64,000 nt of DNA, from contig NC_092338.1 in assembly GCF_046630445.1 (NCBI RefSeq), positions 343,981,501 through 344,045,500 of the forward strand, given 5' to 3'. The notes below the pieces were generated by a model, which searched no databases, was not told where the DNA came from, and saw only the letters and a program-made list of their open reading frames with translations. Source of the DNA: Rutidosis leptorrhynchoides. Lineage: Eukaryota > Streptophyta > Magnoliopsida > Asterales > Asteraceae. The position numbers were made by a program, and so were the translations under genes. How positions within the stretch are numbered: position 1 is the stretch's first letter; each line of letters starts with the position of its first letter. Positions 1 through 8,593 of this stretch are shown here, in pieces.

Positions 1-717
1 TGTGGTGGCAGTCGTTGACAGTCTTCTTCTTTCAAAGTTGATTTAGGATTTTCATTTGTGTATGTTTGATCGACAGTTTGACTGAGTCATGTGGATCGGG
101 CGTTTCTATTGATTTGTTTCTACAATTACACGATAGACTATTTAGCTCGTGTTTCTCCGGTCCAGTCACATCTTCATCGCCATCAAATGCAGTTAGAGGA
201 ATTACTTTTTGATGGAGTTCTAGTTTTGTTGAGTACGTAGACGCGAGTATGGTTATTTTTGTGTCAATGACATGCGCTTGTATGGACATACCTTTGTTGT
301 AACATTAGTGCAATGTTGATTAGGATCATGATCAATTGTTAGTATGAAGTAGATCGATGGATCTTGCCAAGCACACTGATTACAATTTGTACTTCAATGA
401 TCTTCAGTTTTTTTATTTTTTTTAATTTAATTTTTGCTCTTTAAAAAAATAAAATATCACTTACACATTACTACTTGCTACAAATTAAAACCATTACAAT
501 ATAATAATTATGTTATTAGCACTTGAAAATACATATATATACCAACATTTTTAAAGTGCTAATAACATCATTTAGATTGAACTAAACTATATCTTACCTT
601 GATTTTGTATTTTTGTTCAATACAAAACAATTTTACTAATAAACCCTAGTACCAATATATGATAAAATATAACTTTTTATAATATAAAGTTATATGTTAT
701 CTATACAAATTATAAAC
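1..717. other. host flank downstream of the OVATE gene, no confident gene
   Basis: AT-rich DNA downstream of the OVATE gene's stop codon. Apart from one short unrecognised open frame (32-289, listed separately) I see no coding signal, RNA gene or element ends. The 3' untranslated region and polyadenylation signals of the OVATE gene should lie in about 500-717, where AATATA/AATAAT-like A/T runs are abundant. Confidence 0.5.
32..289 (-). CDS. unrecognised short open frame (possible exon)
   Basis: An 85-codon frame that starts at an ATG and has mixed, non-repetitive composition, including an acidic stretch GDEDVTGPEKHE and a cysteine pair (CNC). It does not look like low-complexity noise, but I recognise no family. 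It could be the last exon of a gene or a relic of one. No signal peptide or membrane segment is evident. It is convergent with nothing and separate from the OVATE gene, which is on the same strand 430 bp away. Low confidence that it is coding. Confidence 0.2.
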   Translation of the reverse strand: MSIQAHVIDTKITILASTYSTKLELHQKVIPLTAFDGDEDVTGPEKHELNSLSCNCRNKSIETPDPHDSVKLSIKHTQMKILNQL

Positions 718-1272
718 TTACGTACACATGGACTGATGATCAACATGCATGAGTTTAAAAGACAAAACATTATTCCAAATCTCAGTGAAAGCCCTAATAA
801 TAATACCATGATAATAAGGAGAATTAAGCTGCAAAAAACAGTTTAAAAGCTCTCTTAAATCATCTCTACCGTAAATCTCTTTCTCCATAATCATTTGCAA
901 CATTGACTCCCGGAAATCAACATAAGGGTCATCGGAATCTTTTTCAACGGCAAGACTATTACCGCCGATCCGGCCAAACCCTTGAACAGCTCTTAAACTT
1001 CTAACTTGATCAGACTCATCATCCGCCGGAGAATCTGAAGTGTTTGATGAAAATGAAGTGGCGGTGGAAGCGGTACTGGTGTTCCATGACGTGGCAGCGG
1101 AGGACTGGTGGTGGTGACGGTGGGTGTCAGGGTAGTAATGGGATTGATTTTTCTTGTATTTGTTTGGTTTAGGGTGGAAGATTTTGGAGAGTTTAATTTT
1201 CCGGCAGCCGGAGCCGCAGCCGACAGTGACGGCGGTGGTGTTGAGTAACATTTTTTTGTTGATTGTTGGCAT
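718..1272 (-). CDS. OVATE family protein (OFP6/OFP8-like transcriptional regulator)
   Basis: An intron-less 184-residue protein. The C-terminal OVATE domain (about residues 109-172) is unmistakable: DDPYVDFRESM (114-124), then MIMEKEI, LLNCFLQLNSPYYHGII (142-158) and AFTEIW. The N-terminus has the GCGSGCRKIKLS motif (18-29) typical of the OFP6/7/8 group, followed by a basic, then a Ser/Thr/His-rich low-complexity linker (41-80). OFPs are known as plant-specific nuclear repressors that bind TALE homeodomain (KNOX/BELL) and TRM proteins and affect organ shape and cell-wall development; that function is inferred from the family. An in-frame non-ATG start further upstream would only add a lysine run read from a poly-T tract, so the ATG at 1272 is preferred. 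Length and lack of introns fit the family, and nothing suggests disruption. The promoter is cut short by a retroelement at 1529. Confidence 0.93.
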   Translation of the reverse strand: MPTINKKMLLNTTAVTVGCGSGCRKIKLSKIFHPKPNKYKKNQSHYYPDTHRHHHQSSAATSWNTSTASTATSFSSNTSDSPADDESDQVRSLRAVQGFGRIGGNSLAVEKDSDDPYVDFRESMLQMIMEKEIYGRDDLRELLNCFLQLNSPYYHGIIIRAFTEIWNNVLSFKLMHVDHQSMCT

Positions 1273-1288
1273 AGTGTGTGTGTGTATG

Positions 1289-1311
1289 TTTTTTTTTTTT
1301 TTTTTTTTTTT
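1289..1311. repeat. poly(T) tract, poly(A) in the OVATE 5' leader
   Basis: A run of about 23 T on the plus strand, flanked by a (TG)n stretch (1274-1286). In the sense of the OVATE gene it is a poly(A) tract in the 5' untranslated leader just upstream of the start codon. Confidence 0.8.
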
Positions 1312-1369
1312 AAGAATCAAGAAGAGAGGAGTTGTTACAGTTGACTCATTTGATACTATGAAGGTGAGT

Positions 1370-1379
1370 CTATTTATAT
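1370..1379 (-). promoter_or_regulatory. TATA box of the OVATE gene
   Basis: ATATAAATAG on the minus strand, about 100 bp before the start codon. The leader between them is purine-rich. This leaves roughly 150 bp of native promoter between the TATA box and the inserted retroelement at 1529. Confidence 0.6.
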
Positions 1380-1523
1380 GAAAAAATAGATACTGTAGAT
1401 TTTATTTTTGTTGGTAATAAGTACGTGATAATGTTACGGTACCTTGGGTTACGATTTTGGTGACAGTCCAATCAAAGGATTGAATAATTGAAACAATTTT
1501 CCTATAAAAAGAAAAATAAACTT

Positions 1524-1528
1524 TAGTT
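1524..1528. repeat. left target-site duplication TAGTT of the copia element
   Basis: TAGTT lies immediately left of the LTR and again at 8191-8195 immediately right of the other LTR. A perfect 5-bp duplication is the normal footprint of Ty1/copia integration. Confidence 0.93.
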
Positions 1529-1766
1529 TGTTATAATTCAGTAGGCTTATAACTACCTTTAATGGTTATAAGAACAAGGAGAGAAAAAGAGAGAAGAAAG
1601 AGAGAAGAAATATTGATATTTATATTTCAAGAGAAATGGTACACCTTAAATGGTTACCATACATGTCTATTTATAGTATAAAATATTACTATGCAAGAAA
1701 TATAATAATAATAAAATTAACATCCAATCTAGATATTTTATAACACAATCTAGATATTTTATAACA
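1529..1766 (-). repeat. copia 3' LTR
   Basis: 238 bp, TG...CA in either orientation, indistinguishable by eye from the copy at 7953-8190. It contains a minus-strand TATA box (CTATAAATAG, 1667-1676), a GAGA-rich purine block (about 1574-1608 on the plus strand) and two tandem copies of an ATCTAGATATTTTATAACA unit at its right end. The TATA box could drive readout toward the OVATE gene. Confidence 0.95.
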
Positions 1767-1777
1767 CTCCCCCTTGG
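1767..1777 (-). promoter_or_regulatory. polypurine tract (plus-strand primer) of the copia element
   Basis: On the minus strand CCAAGGGGGAG directly abuts the TG of the 3' LTR. This is the expected copia polypurine tract and fixes the element's orientation. Confidence 0.88.
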
Positions 1778-1938
1778 ATGACAATTTTATTAGAGAATAA
1801 CTAGTACTGCCTCGTTAAAAACCTTGCTAAAGAAAACTCATTGGGATAAAACTTTAGCTAAGGGAAAAAGAGTGCAGCATAGAGTTGACCCCCCCTCAAG
1901 TAGGCAACGCCTGAGTTGTTACATCTTCTGAACATGCC

Positions 1939-2770
1939 TCATGCCAATATTATGAACGTGTGTTCTGAAAATAGCAGTTGGCAGTGCTTTGGTATAAAGA
2001 TCAGCAGAGTTGTTGATTGAACGTATCTCATTTTAATCTGGTTGTCTTTTACGAGATCTTGAGTATATGAGAAGAATCTGAGGTTTTCATTTGAAACTGT
2101 ATCATCTAAATCTTTTATGTACAAGTTTAGCCCCTGTGATTTGTCTACAGTCTCCTTCATGGTTTGCTCAAACCCTTGTTTCAATTCCTATTCCCTTGTA
2201 GTCTTTTCTGAGCCTTACCAATATACCATTCTTTTCCATCAAACTTATGACCGTTAAGACCGTCTATGGCTTTGGCGCCTCGTCAGTATTTATATTTTGT
2301 TCAGTCACTTTTGATACTCTTCTTTCATTTGTATTATGCAAGCTGCATTATCTTCATATATAGTTGTTGGTGAAGATAGTTGTTAGTCTTTTATAGCGTT
2401 CTAGTCCACAAGAATCAATAATGATTTGTGTCATTGATCTCAACCAAACACATTTTCGAGTAGTTTCATATAATGCAATCACTTCGTCATGATTTGATGA
2501 TGTTGCAACAAGTGTGTGTTTTAAGAACGCCATGATTTTGTGGTACCTCCATTTAGGAATACATATCGAGTTTGAGATTTATCTTTATGAGTATTTGATG
2601 AATGACCTGTATATACATAATCAACCAAATCTTGTTTTGAAACGTTTGAATAAAATAATTTTAAATCAGCAGTTTCTCAAGGGTATCAAAATATGTGTTT
2701 GATCCCGCTCCATTGTCATTTGAGCTGAATCTTGCCAACAAATTAACTGCAAGAGAAATGTCAGGTCTTG
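1939..2770 (-). pseudogene. copia RNase H remnant interrupted by a PABP fragment
   Basis: Minus-strand frames show the end of a copia RNase H: a TSSNHDEVIALYE-like stretch and a WLRSMTQ stretch (near 2430-2500), then, past a foreign block (2078-2280), FFSYTQDLVKDNQIKMRYVQS (near 2080-2020), which in this family lies only a few residues farther on. The protein is broken by stops and frameshifts and cannot be functional. The interruption is by a piece of a PABP gene, listed separately. Confidence 0.75.
2078..2280 (-). pseudogene. captured poly(A)-binding protein gene fragment (RRM3-RRM4 linker)
   Basis: Read on the minus strand, the block gives AIDGLNGHKFDGKEWYIGKA, then, after one frameshift near 2190, FEQTMKETVDKSQ and GLNLYIKDLDDTVSNENL. 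These match the end of RRM3, the linker and the RNP2 strand of RRM4 of plant cytoplasmic poly(A)-binding proteins (PABPs bind mRNA tails and promote translation and stability). Only about 65 codons are present, in frame-broken form, so it is a captured gene fragment and not a working gene. It sits inside the copia RNase H remnant. Related, more diverged fragments occur at 20500-20755 and 59310-59445 in a Ty3-type element. Confidence 0.82.
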
Positions 2771-2776
2771 TACAAT

Positions 2777-3420
2777 CTATAAGATACATAAGAACCTCAA
2801 TTGCACTAAAATATGGAACTTCCGATCTGTTAAGATTTTCATGATCTTCGCAGGGATGAAATAGATCAGTGTCAATATTGAGTGATCTAACAACAATGAG
2901 TTTGTCTTTAAAAAAAAATGTTTTAAAATCTTTTCGGTATAAGTTGTTTGATGTACAAGTAAATCATTAGGCATATGCTCAATTTGCAATCCAAGGTAAT
3001 ACTTGGTTTTTTCAAGATCTTTCATTTCAAAATAATTCTTTAGAAGTTGAATGATTTCATAGATCTCTTTATTTGTTCATATGATGTTAAGAACATTGAC
3101 ATAAACAACTACGATCTCATATCCGAACATTGTTTTTATAAAACATACGTGCAAAATAAGTTTATATTTATACCCTTTTTTTATCAAGTAGTCATCTAAT
3201 CGGTTATACCACATACGTCCCGTTTGTATAAACCCATTTAAAAATCTTTGTGATTTAATGGAATATATTCCCTTGGGTTTTACATTAGATGCTTATGATA
3301 CCTTAACTCTTTAGGTATATTCATATATATCATTATTAAGTGATCCATACAGATAAGTAGTAACAACATTCATGAGATGCATTTAAATAACTACCAGGTT
3401 GATTAAGTATCTAATAAGTA
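2777..3420 (-). pseudogene. copia reverse transcriptase remnant
   Basis: The stretch MKDLEKTKYYLGLQIEHMPN followed by LLVHQTTYTEKILKHF (3025-2880) is the C-terminal half of a Ty1/copia reverse transcriptase. Just upstream (about 3140-3085) the catalytic region reads VVVYVNVLNII, so the YVDD aspartates are lost. A preceding LKQSGRMWYNRL-like stretch is visible near 3240-3190. Stops and shifts break the frame throughout, so it is inactive. Confidence 0.8.
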
Positions 3421-3805
3421 ATTGTATCCATTACAGGAGGATAAGTTTTCCTCCTAATTCATTTATGGTCTTTGTGGGAAATATTGAGTTACAAGTCTAG
3501 TTTTCCTTGTAACTTCATTTGCACATTTCTTTTCGGATAAAAATTCATTTGTATCCCATACGTTTCACATCTTTAAAAGTGATAACGATTGATCCGAAAA
3601 CTTTTCTTTTATCGAGCAATTCTAATTCAGCTCGTATTGTTCCTTTCCATTGAGCTCAATCATGTCCATTTTGTATATTCAATGACAGATTTTAGTTCCA
3701 GATCATCATCTTTATTCATGATGTCATTGTAACATTATATGAAAATATCTCATAGAGATTTTAATTTCATTTCGGTTCCATAATATTGCATAATTTATCG
3801 CAATT

Positions 3806-4042
3806 TTAGTATTTACATTTATCAATATCCTCTGCAGAAGGAATATTGATTTGTGGTTCTTCTTGAACACTTTCTTTTACCTCATTATCAGCTGATTTTC
3901 TTTTTCGAGGATTTTTATCTTCGGAACCAATTGATCTTCCACGTTTGATGCGTGGCAAAGACTCAACAGTGACATTATTGCCAGCTTTTGGAATTTCAGT
4001 TCGAGCTGAAGCATTTATCGCTGGTATATATGATTTAGTCAC
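3806..4042 (-). pseudogene. copia integrase-RT connector remnant
   Basis: A 78-codon frame, basic and Pro/Glu-rich, containing SLPRIKRGRSIGSEDKNPRK. The KRGRP-G-KDKNPRK-like motif is characteristic of the hydrophilic connector between integrase and reverse transcriptase in plant copia polyproteins. It lies between the integrase remnant and the RT remnant in the expected order. Confidence 0.7.
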
Positions 4043-4199
4043 CTTTTTTTTATCTGTAAATGCATAAAGTAATTAATTTGCAAGTTCTTGCATATGCATT
4101 ATTTTTTGAACTTTCGTTTCACATTCTTTTGTGCGAGTTCAATATACCTTAATTGATGTTCACATCATGAAGCATCATTTTATTATTTTTTTTTTACTT

Positions 4200-4840
4200 C
4201 ACCCCCTAATCTAGGGAACAATGTTTTATTAAAATGACAATCAGCAAAACGTGCTGTAAAAACATCACCCATCATGGGTTCAGTATATCTTATGATTGAA
4301 GATGTTTTATATCCAAAATATATTACCATCTTTCTTTGAAAAAAATATTTTATTGTGTTGTGGTGATACAATTGGAACATACACTGTACAACCAATGTTC
4401 TACGGTGGAAAATATTTGGTTCTTGGCCAAAATCAAGTAGTAAGTGAAAATATTTATGACTTCCACATGGTATAATGCGAATTAATGTCGCAGCATGTAA
4501 ATTTACATGTCCACATATAAATATTGATAGTTTTGTACTCATTATCAATTGTCTAGTTATTAGCTGCAAGCGTTTATCTATTGATTTAGCTAAACCAATT
4601 TTGTGTATGCACATGAGCAACTGGATGTTCAACAACAATCCCTGTAGATATATAATGATCATTAAATGCTTGAGATGTTAACTCACCAGCATTATCAAGT
4701 CTCATCCTTTTAATGGTGTAATCAGAATAATGTGTTCTCAATTTAATAATTTGTGCAAGAAACTTTGCAAATGCCATATTACGGCTTGATAACATACAAA
4801 TATGAGACCATCCGCTAGATGCGTCTATTAGAACCATGAA
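4200..4840 (-). pseudogene. copia integrase remnant
   Basis: Minus-strand frames at 4837-4586 and 4662-4183 contain VLIDASSGWSHICMLSSRN, AFAKFLAQIIKL and IKRMRLDNAGELTSQAFNDH, matching the catalytic core of copia integrases (the aspartates in LIDA and RLDN are visible). The glutamate-bearing part follows as VEHPVAHVHTQN with mutations. The frame shifts around 4620-4586 and the rest runs on degenerately. Confidence 0.78.
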
Positions 4841-4919
4841 ATATCAAAATGGTTCACATGATGGATGAATTGGTTCATATATCTTACCTTGAATTCTTTC
4901 AAGAAATATTTGTGATTCT

Positions 4920-5250
4920 TTTTCACAATATACTTTTCATTAATCACCATATGTGTTTTCCATTAATCACCATATGTGTTTTTTTTTTTTTTTTTTTTTA
5001 TAAATCACCATATGTGTTTTTTTCATCATATATCCTTTTCACCATATACGCTTTTAATCATATGCGCTGTGTTTTTCACCATATGCGCTTTTAATCATAT
5101 GCGCTGTGTTTTTTACCATATGCGCTTTTAATCATATGCGCTTTTCATCATATGCGATGTGCTTTTCATCATATTCGCTTTTTATCATATACGCTGCGCT
5201 TTTCATCATATGCGGTTTTCATCATATGCGCTTTTATAATATGCGTTTTT
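4920..5250. repeat. degenerate tandem repeats based on CATATGCGCTTTT
   Basis: About a dozen imperfect units alternate around ATCATATGCGCTTTT / ACCATATGCGCTGTGTTTT. They start as AATCACCATATGTGTTTT copies with an embedded poly(T) tract (about 4980-5000). They lie in the place where the copia gag and 5' integrase should be. Confidence 0.7.
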
Positions 5251-6654
5251 TATGTGAATAGTAAATTAATTAATTTCGTTTTACTATTCATATGAATTAA
5301 TTTCGATTTACTATTTTGTTAATTGAATAATATATATACATCATATACTTGTGACTCCGAAGGCTCAAATGAATTTGACCATATAATTATATGTTGTACC
5401 TTGCACATTAATTTTCAGTAGAAGCTTTAGATGCATATTTTTTTTTTTTTTTGATGAACTATTTGTTTCATATCTAGCTTAGGCAATTATCGTGAACATT
5501 TGATCCCTATAAGAGCATTTATCTTTTAGACTTTTAGTTGATTCGTACTTGTCACAATTAGGGATAGCACCCGCGGGTCGTGGATGCGGATCCATTGGAT
5601 CCATCACCCGTACCCGTGGATTTTTTTTTTTTAAATCAAATAACTGGAAATTTGGATTTTTTTTTTTTTTAAGAGACATCCAATTGAACCCTTGTTCGTT
5701 GAAACAATTTGACTATTTTTTTTTAACTCCCCATTTATTTAACTTCGTCTCTTGACCTTGCCACATCACCAAAAAGTACATCACTTGCCTTTGATGTCAC
5801 CGTCACGGTTAGAAACAGTCTAATATAATGCTTATGGCTCTTTGTATACACATAAATAATTTATTTCCATTTTCATTTCCTTACTTATTTTTTCTATTTT
5901 TGAAAGACAATTACACCGAGCAATCTTTGTCTCATTCTTTGAAACAATCTTCGTCTCATTTCTAAGATTTGAACATTATCTTCAAGGTTAGAAGGTTTGG
6001 CTCTGTACCGCCAAATCAGAGTCCCTTTTATTAGACAAGTTAGTGTCCTTTTTATTATTAGACAATTAGGCATTAGAAAATAGTTTTACATTACTATGCT
6101 TTGTTTGTGTACCCTTTTTATTTGGTTTGTTTATAAGTATATATGCAGTGTTTCTTTTCTTTATACTTCTCTTTCATCTTAATTAACACATATAATCTCT
6201 CATCATAAAATAAATAGTGTGAATTCTTTTAAGAAAATGGATTATGTAAATCAAATTTGTTTAGATAGTGAACCAAATACCTATTGGAGTATGATACTAA
6301 TTCAAAGCGAGCGGAAGCATTTTTTAAAACTTTATAAAATCATACTCTTCCACGGATCATTGTACAAAACTTTAGTAAACAAAACAAATTAACGAAATCG
6401 AACGAGAGAAGATTAGAATACAACCTTTGTAGCCTTTTGAAAATCCAATTTGAAAACTCAAAGAAGAGTTCCTCTAAACGGTAGACACCCAAAGTTCCAA
6501 CCTTGCTTCGATCTATACCTTCTACTTAACGGATCTTTTCTTCTTCCTTATTTCCACCAAAACCGAACCCAATTATAGATTTCAAGTATTTTGATTACTT
6601 GAAAATGAGAAAGAAAAATAGCATTTTGTGTATGTGTGTTTTGTATCTCTTTTT
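5251..6654. other. non-coding interior of the copia element
   Basis: No convincing coding frame. A CG-rich patch at 5560-5620 reads AGGGATAGCACCCGCGGGT ... ACCCGTGGA and resembles the end of hAT-type elements such as the one at 12403, but no matching opposite end is seen. Several poly(T) runs (5441-5452, 5622-5631, 5658-5670) suggest old 3' ends of small inserts. The sense and origin of the remainder are unknown. Confidence 0.45.
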
Positions 6655-6830
6655 TTTAACTTTTAAGATTTACTTTTAATAAAAATACAAACTACTTTTT
6701 GTATTTTAACTTTTAAGATTTACTTTTAATAAAAGTACAAACTACTTTTTCTTATTTTAACTTTTAAGATTTACTTTTAATAAAAATACAAACTACCTTT
6801 TTATTTTATTTTAACTTTTAAGATTATAAA
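6655..6830. repeat. tandem repeat, unit about 50 bp, 3.5 copies
   Basis: The phrase AACTTTTAAGATT recurs at 6658, 6708, 6759 and 6813, each time followed by TACTTTTAATAAAAATACAA or a near match, except in the truncated last unit. Confidence 0.88.
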
Positions 6831-6955
6831 TTTAAGAATAAACATTAGTATGCATGAAATAAATAATGATTAATTGCATAAGTAATCATAAATGTTAGAT
6901 AACATATAAAGACCCCATCGTATTCGTATTGATCGGAATTAATCTTGACCCATGG

Positions 6956-7022
6956 TACCGTGTTGTCAAATGACGTGTTGCGTACATAAAGTACCGTGTT
7001 GTCAAATGACGTGTTGCGTACA
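6956..7022. repeat. direct repeat, unit 36 bp, two copies
   Basis: TACCGTGTTGTCAAATGACG and the following GTGTTGCGTACA occur twice in a row, at 6956 and 6992. Confidence 0.9.
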
Positions 7023-7038
7023 ATCATGAGGTCTTATT

Positions 7039-7285
7039 AACATAAATATAAATGTTAGTGAAGTTAATAAGAGTTAGATTACAGAAAATATAATTCAGGT
7101 GGTATAACCGACCATATATATAACTTAAATAACATAAATATAAATGTTAGTGAAGTTAGTAAAAGTTAGATTATGGAATTATAATTCAGGTGGTATAACC
7201 GACCATATATATAACTTAAATAACATAAATATAAATGTTAGTGAAGTTAGTAAAAGTTAGATTGCAGAAATATAATTTTACTTAT
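7039..7285. repeat. tandem repeat, unit about 91 bp, nearly three copies
   Basis: Units begin CATAAATATAAATGTTAGTG at 7041, 7133 and 7224 and contain AATTCAGGTGGTATAACCGA. The copies differ at only a few bases, so the amplification is recent. It lies in the 5' leader of the copia element, upstream of where gag would be. Confidence 0.9.
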
Positions 7286-7309
7286 GATGATAATAATATT
7301 TACCTTACT

Positions 7310-7841
7310 CAGAGGCGGAGCCAGGAATTTCCGTTAAGGGAGGCTTCATTTACTTTTAAATAGAAATATAAAATTATATCGAACAACATAAAAAGTATCA
7401 TAATTGAAAAGCGAAAATTGAGAAATTATTTTTAGTGTAAACTTACATGTGAGACATAGTGATAAAAATTGACTCTTAGATTTTTAGTGTAAACAACATA
7501 AAAGTATATGAGGTTGAAATATGTGATATATTGACATTTAGTTTTCTGTTTCATTTATAACAAAAACGGAGTACTTATGTATACATTAACATTTGGGGTT
7601 TAATTTTTATATTATAAAATTTGAGGGAGTAAAAGAGTGTGGAATACACTAGTTAAGGGATTTTAACAAAAAGATAATAAAAACTCATCGTGTCTATTAA
7701 ATCTTTTACCAAACCCCACCTGCAATTCCTAGGACCGGACTTCAAATATTTTTTCGCCATATACATAATTAGTACTCTATATTCTTAACACGATTAGCGG
7801 AGGCTGGGCACCCCAAAGTCCCCCTACTAGCTCCGCCATTG
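7310..7841. mobile_element. non-autonomous hAT transposon nested in the copia element
   Basis: 532 bp bounded by the 8-bp duplication ACCTTACT at 7302-7309 and 7842-7849. Imperfect terminal inverted repeats are CAGAGGCGGAGCCAG on the left and, read inward from the right, CAATGGCGGAGCTAG (12 of 15 match). An 8-bp duplication and CA(G/A)-starting ends are typical of hAT elements. No transposase frame is present, so it depends on a helper. Confidence 0.85.
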
Positions 7842-7930
7842 ACCTTACTAATAAATAATAGAAGATATCGTTAAAGAATTTCTTACCTTGATTAGTGACT
7901 TGTGCTTGCTTAGATAAACCTTGATTATAT

Positions 7931-7952
7931 GGAGCACTTCGTGCTGATAACG
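7931..7952 (-). promoter_or_regulatory. copia primer-binding site region
   Basis: Next to the 5' LTR the minus strand reads CGTTATCAGCACGAAGTGCT. Position and the TATCAGCACG phrase fit the priming region of a group of plant copia elements. I cannot assign the primer tRNA; it is not the usual TGGTATCAGAGC initiator-Met form. Confidence 0.55.
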
Positions 7953-8190
7953 TGTTATAATTCAGTAGGCTTATAACTACCTTTAATGGTTATAAGAACA
8001 AGGAGAGAAAAAGAGAGAAGAAAGAGAGAAGAAATATTGATATTTATATTTCAAGAGAAATGGTACACCTTAAATGGTTACCATACATGTCTATTTATAG
8101 TATAAAATATTACTATGCAAGAAATATAATAATAATAAAATTAACATCCAATCTAGATATTTTATAACACAATCTAGATATTTTATAACA
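7953..8190 (-). repeat. copia 5' LTR
   Basis: 238 bp, no difference seen from 1529-1766. The minus-strand TATA box CTATAAATAG is at 8091-8100. The TSD TAGTT follows at 8191-8195. Confidence 0.95.
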
Positions 8191-8195
8191 TAGTT

Positions 8196-8564
8196 ATGTT
8201 TTTTAGGGAAAAAGGAGAATTATATTCAAAATACATTCATCAAAGCAAGGAGAATTATATAGAAATTAGTTACTGTTAAAACTTGAATTTTTCCTTGTAA
8301 AGTTATGGAGTAACATTAAATAATTTCTTGAAATATATCAAGTTAAACGATCTGAAAAATAATTATTTCAGACCATATGTGATTGTGCTAAGAGGTAATA
8401 TTTATCTATCTATCTATCTATGTAAAAATTGAGTTCAAGAATTATCAATATGATTTACCTCTATACATTAAATTATGGTAAAAAAAAAAGGTAAAAAAAA
8501 AGTAAAAGAAAAAATTATTAAGCACAAGAATGTGATTATCTCATTATTACATTATTATATGATA
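8196..8564. other. AT-rich intergenic DNA
   Basis: No gene or element ends seen. Contains a short (CTAT)n microsatellite (about 8404-8421) and A-rich runs (8478-8512). Confidence 0.5.
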
Positions 8565-8593
8565 CTAGTGAGCATGGCCCGTGCGTTGCACGG
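8565..8593 (-). mobile_element. Helitron-like 3' terminus
   Basis: On the minus strand the 15-base hairpin CCGTGC-AAC-GCACGG (8593-8579) is followed after about ten bases by CTAG and then T. A GC-rich hairpin shortly upstream of a CTRR end, with insertion before T, is the Helitron 3' signature. The element would extend to the right; I could not find its 5' TC end, and a solo LTR and a hAT copy interrupt the region. Confidence 0.4.

Larger units (their letters stand above)
1529..8190 (-). mobile_element. Ty1/copia LTR retrotransposon, non-autonomous and chimeric
   Basis: The element is 6,662 bp, flanked by TAGTT duplications, with two 238-bp LTRs beginning TG and ending CA. Coding remnants lie on the minus strand in copia order, read from right to left: integrase (about 4840-4200), an integrase/RT connector (4042-3806), RT (about 3420-2780) and RNase H (about 2770-1940). 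This order (integrase before RT) identifies Ty1/copia. All frames are broken by stops and shifts. No gag can be found; its place is taken by non-coding DNA with several tandem repeats (4920-7285) and a nested hAT element. The LTRs appear identical by eye, so the copy is young and was presumably mobilised in trans. It inserted 256 bp upstream of the OVATE start codon, with element transcription directed toward that gene. Confidence 0.93.

Noticed and set aside
1154-1381. Plus-strand 75-codon frame over the OVATE start
   Set aside because: Antisense shadow of the OVATE gene and its poly(A) leader.
5560-5640. Second TAGGGAT-type hAT element
   Set aside because: One end-like sequence (AGGGATAGCACCCGCGGG) is present, but no matching inverted end or 8-bp duplication was found; at most a fragment.
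6655-7285. CRISPR-like array
   Set aside because: Adjacent tandem repeats without unique spacers, in a plant retroelement leader.
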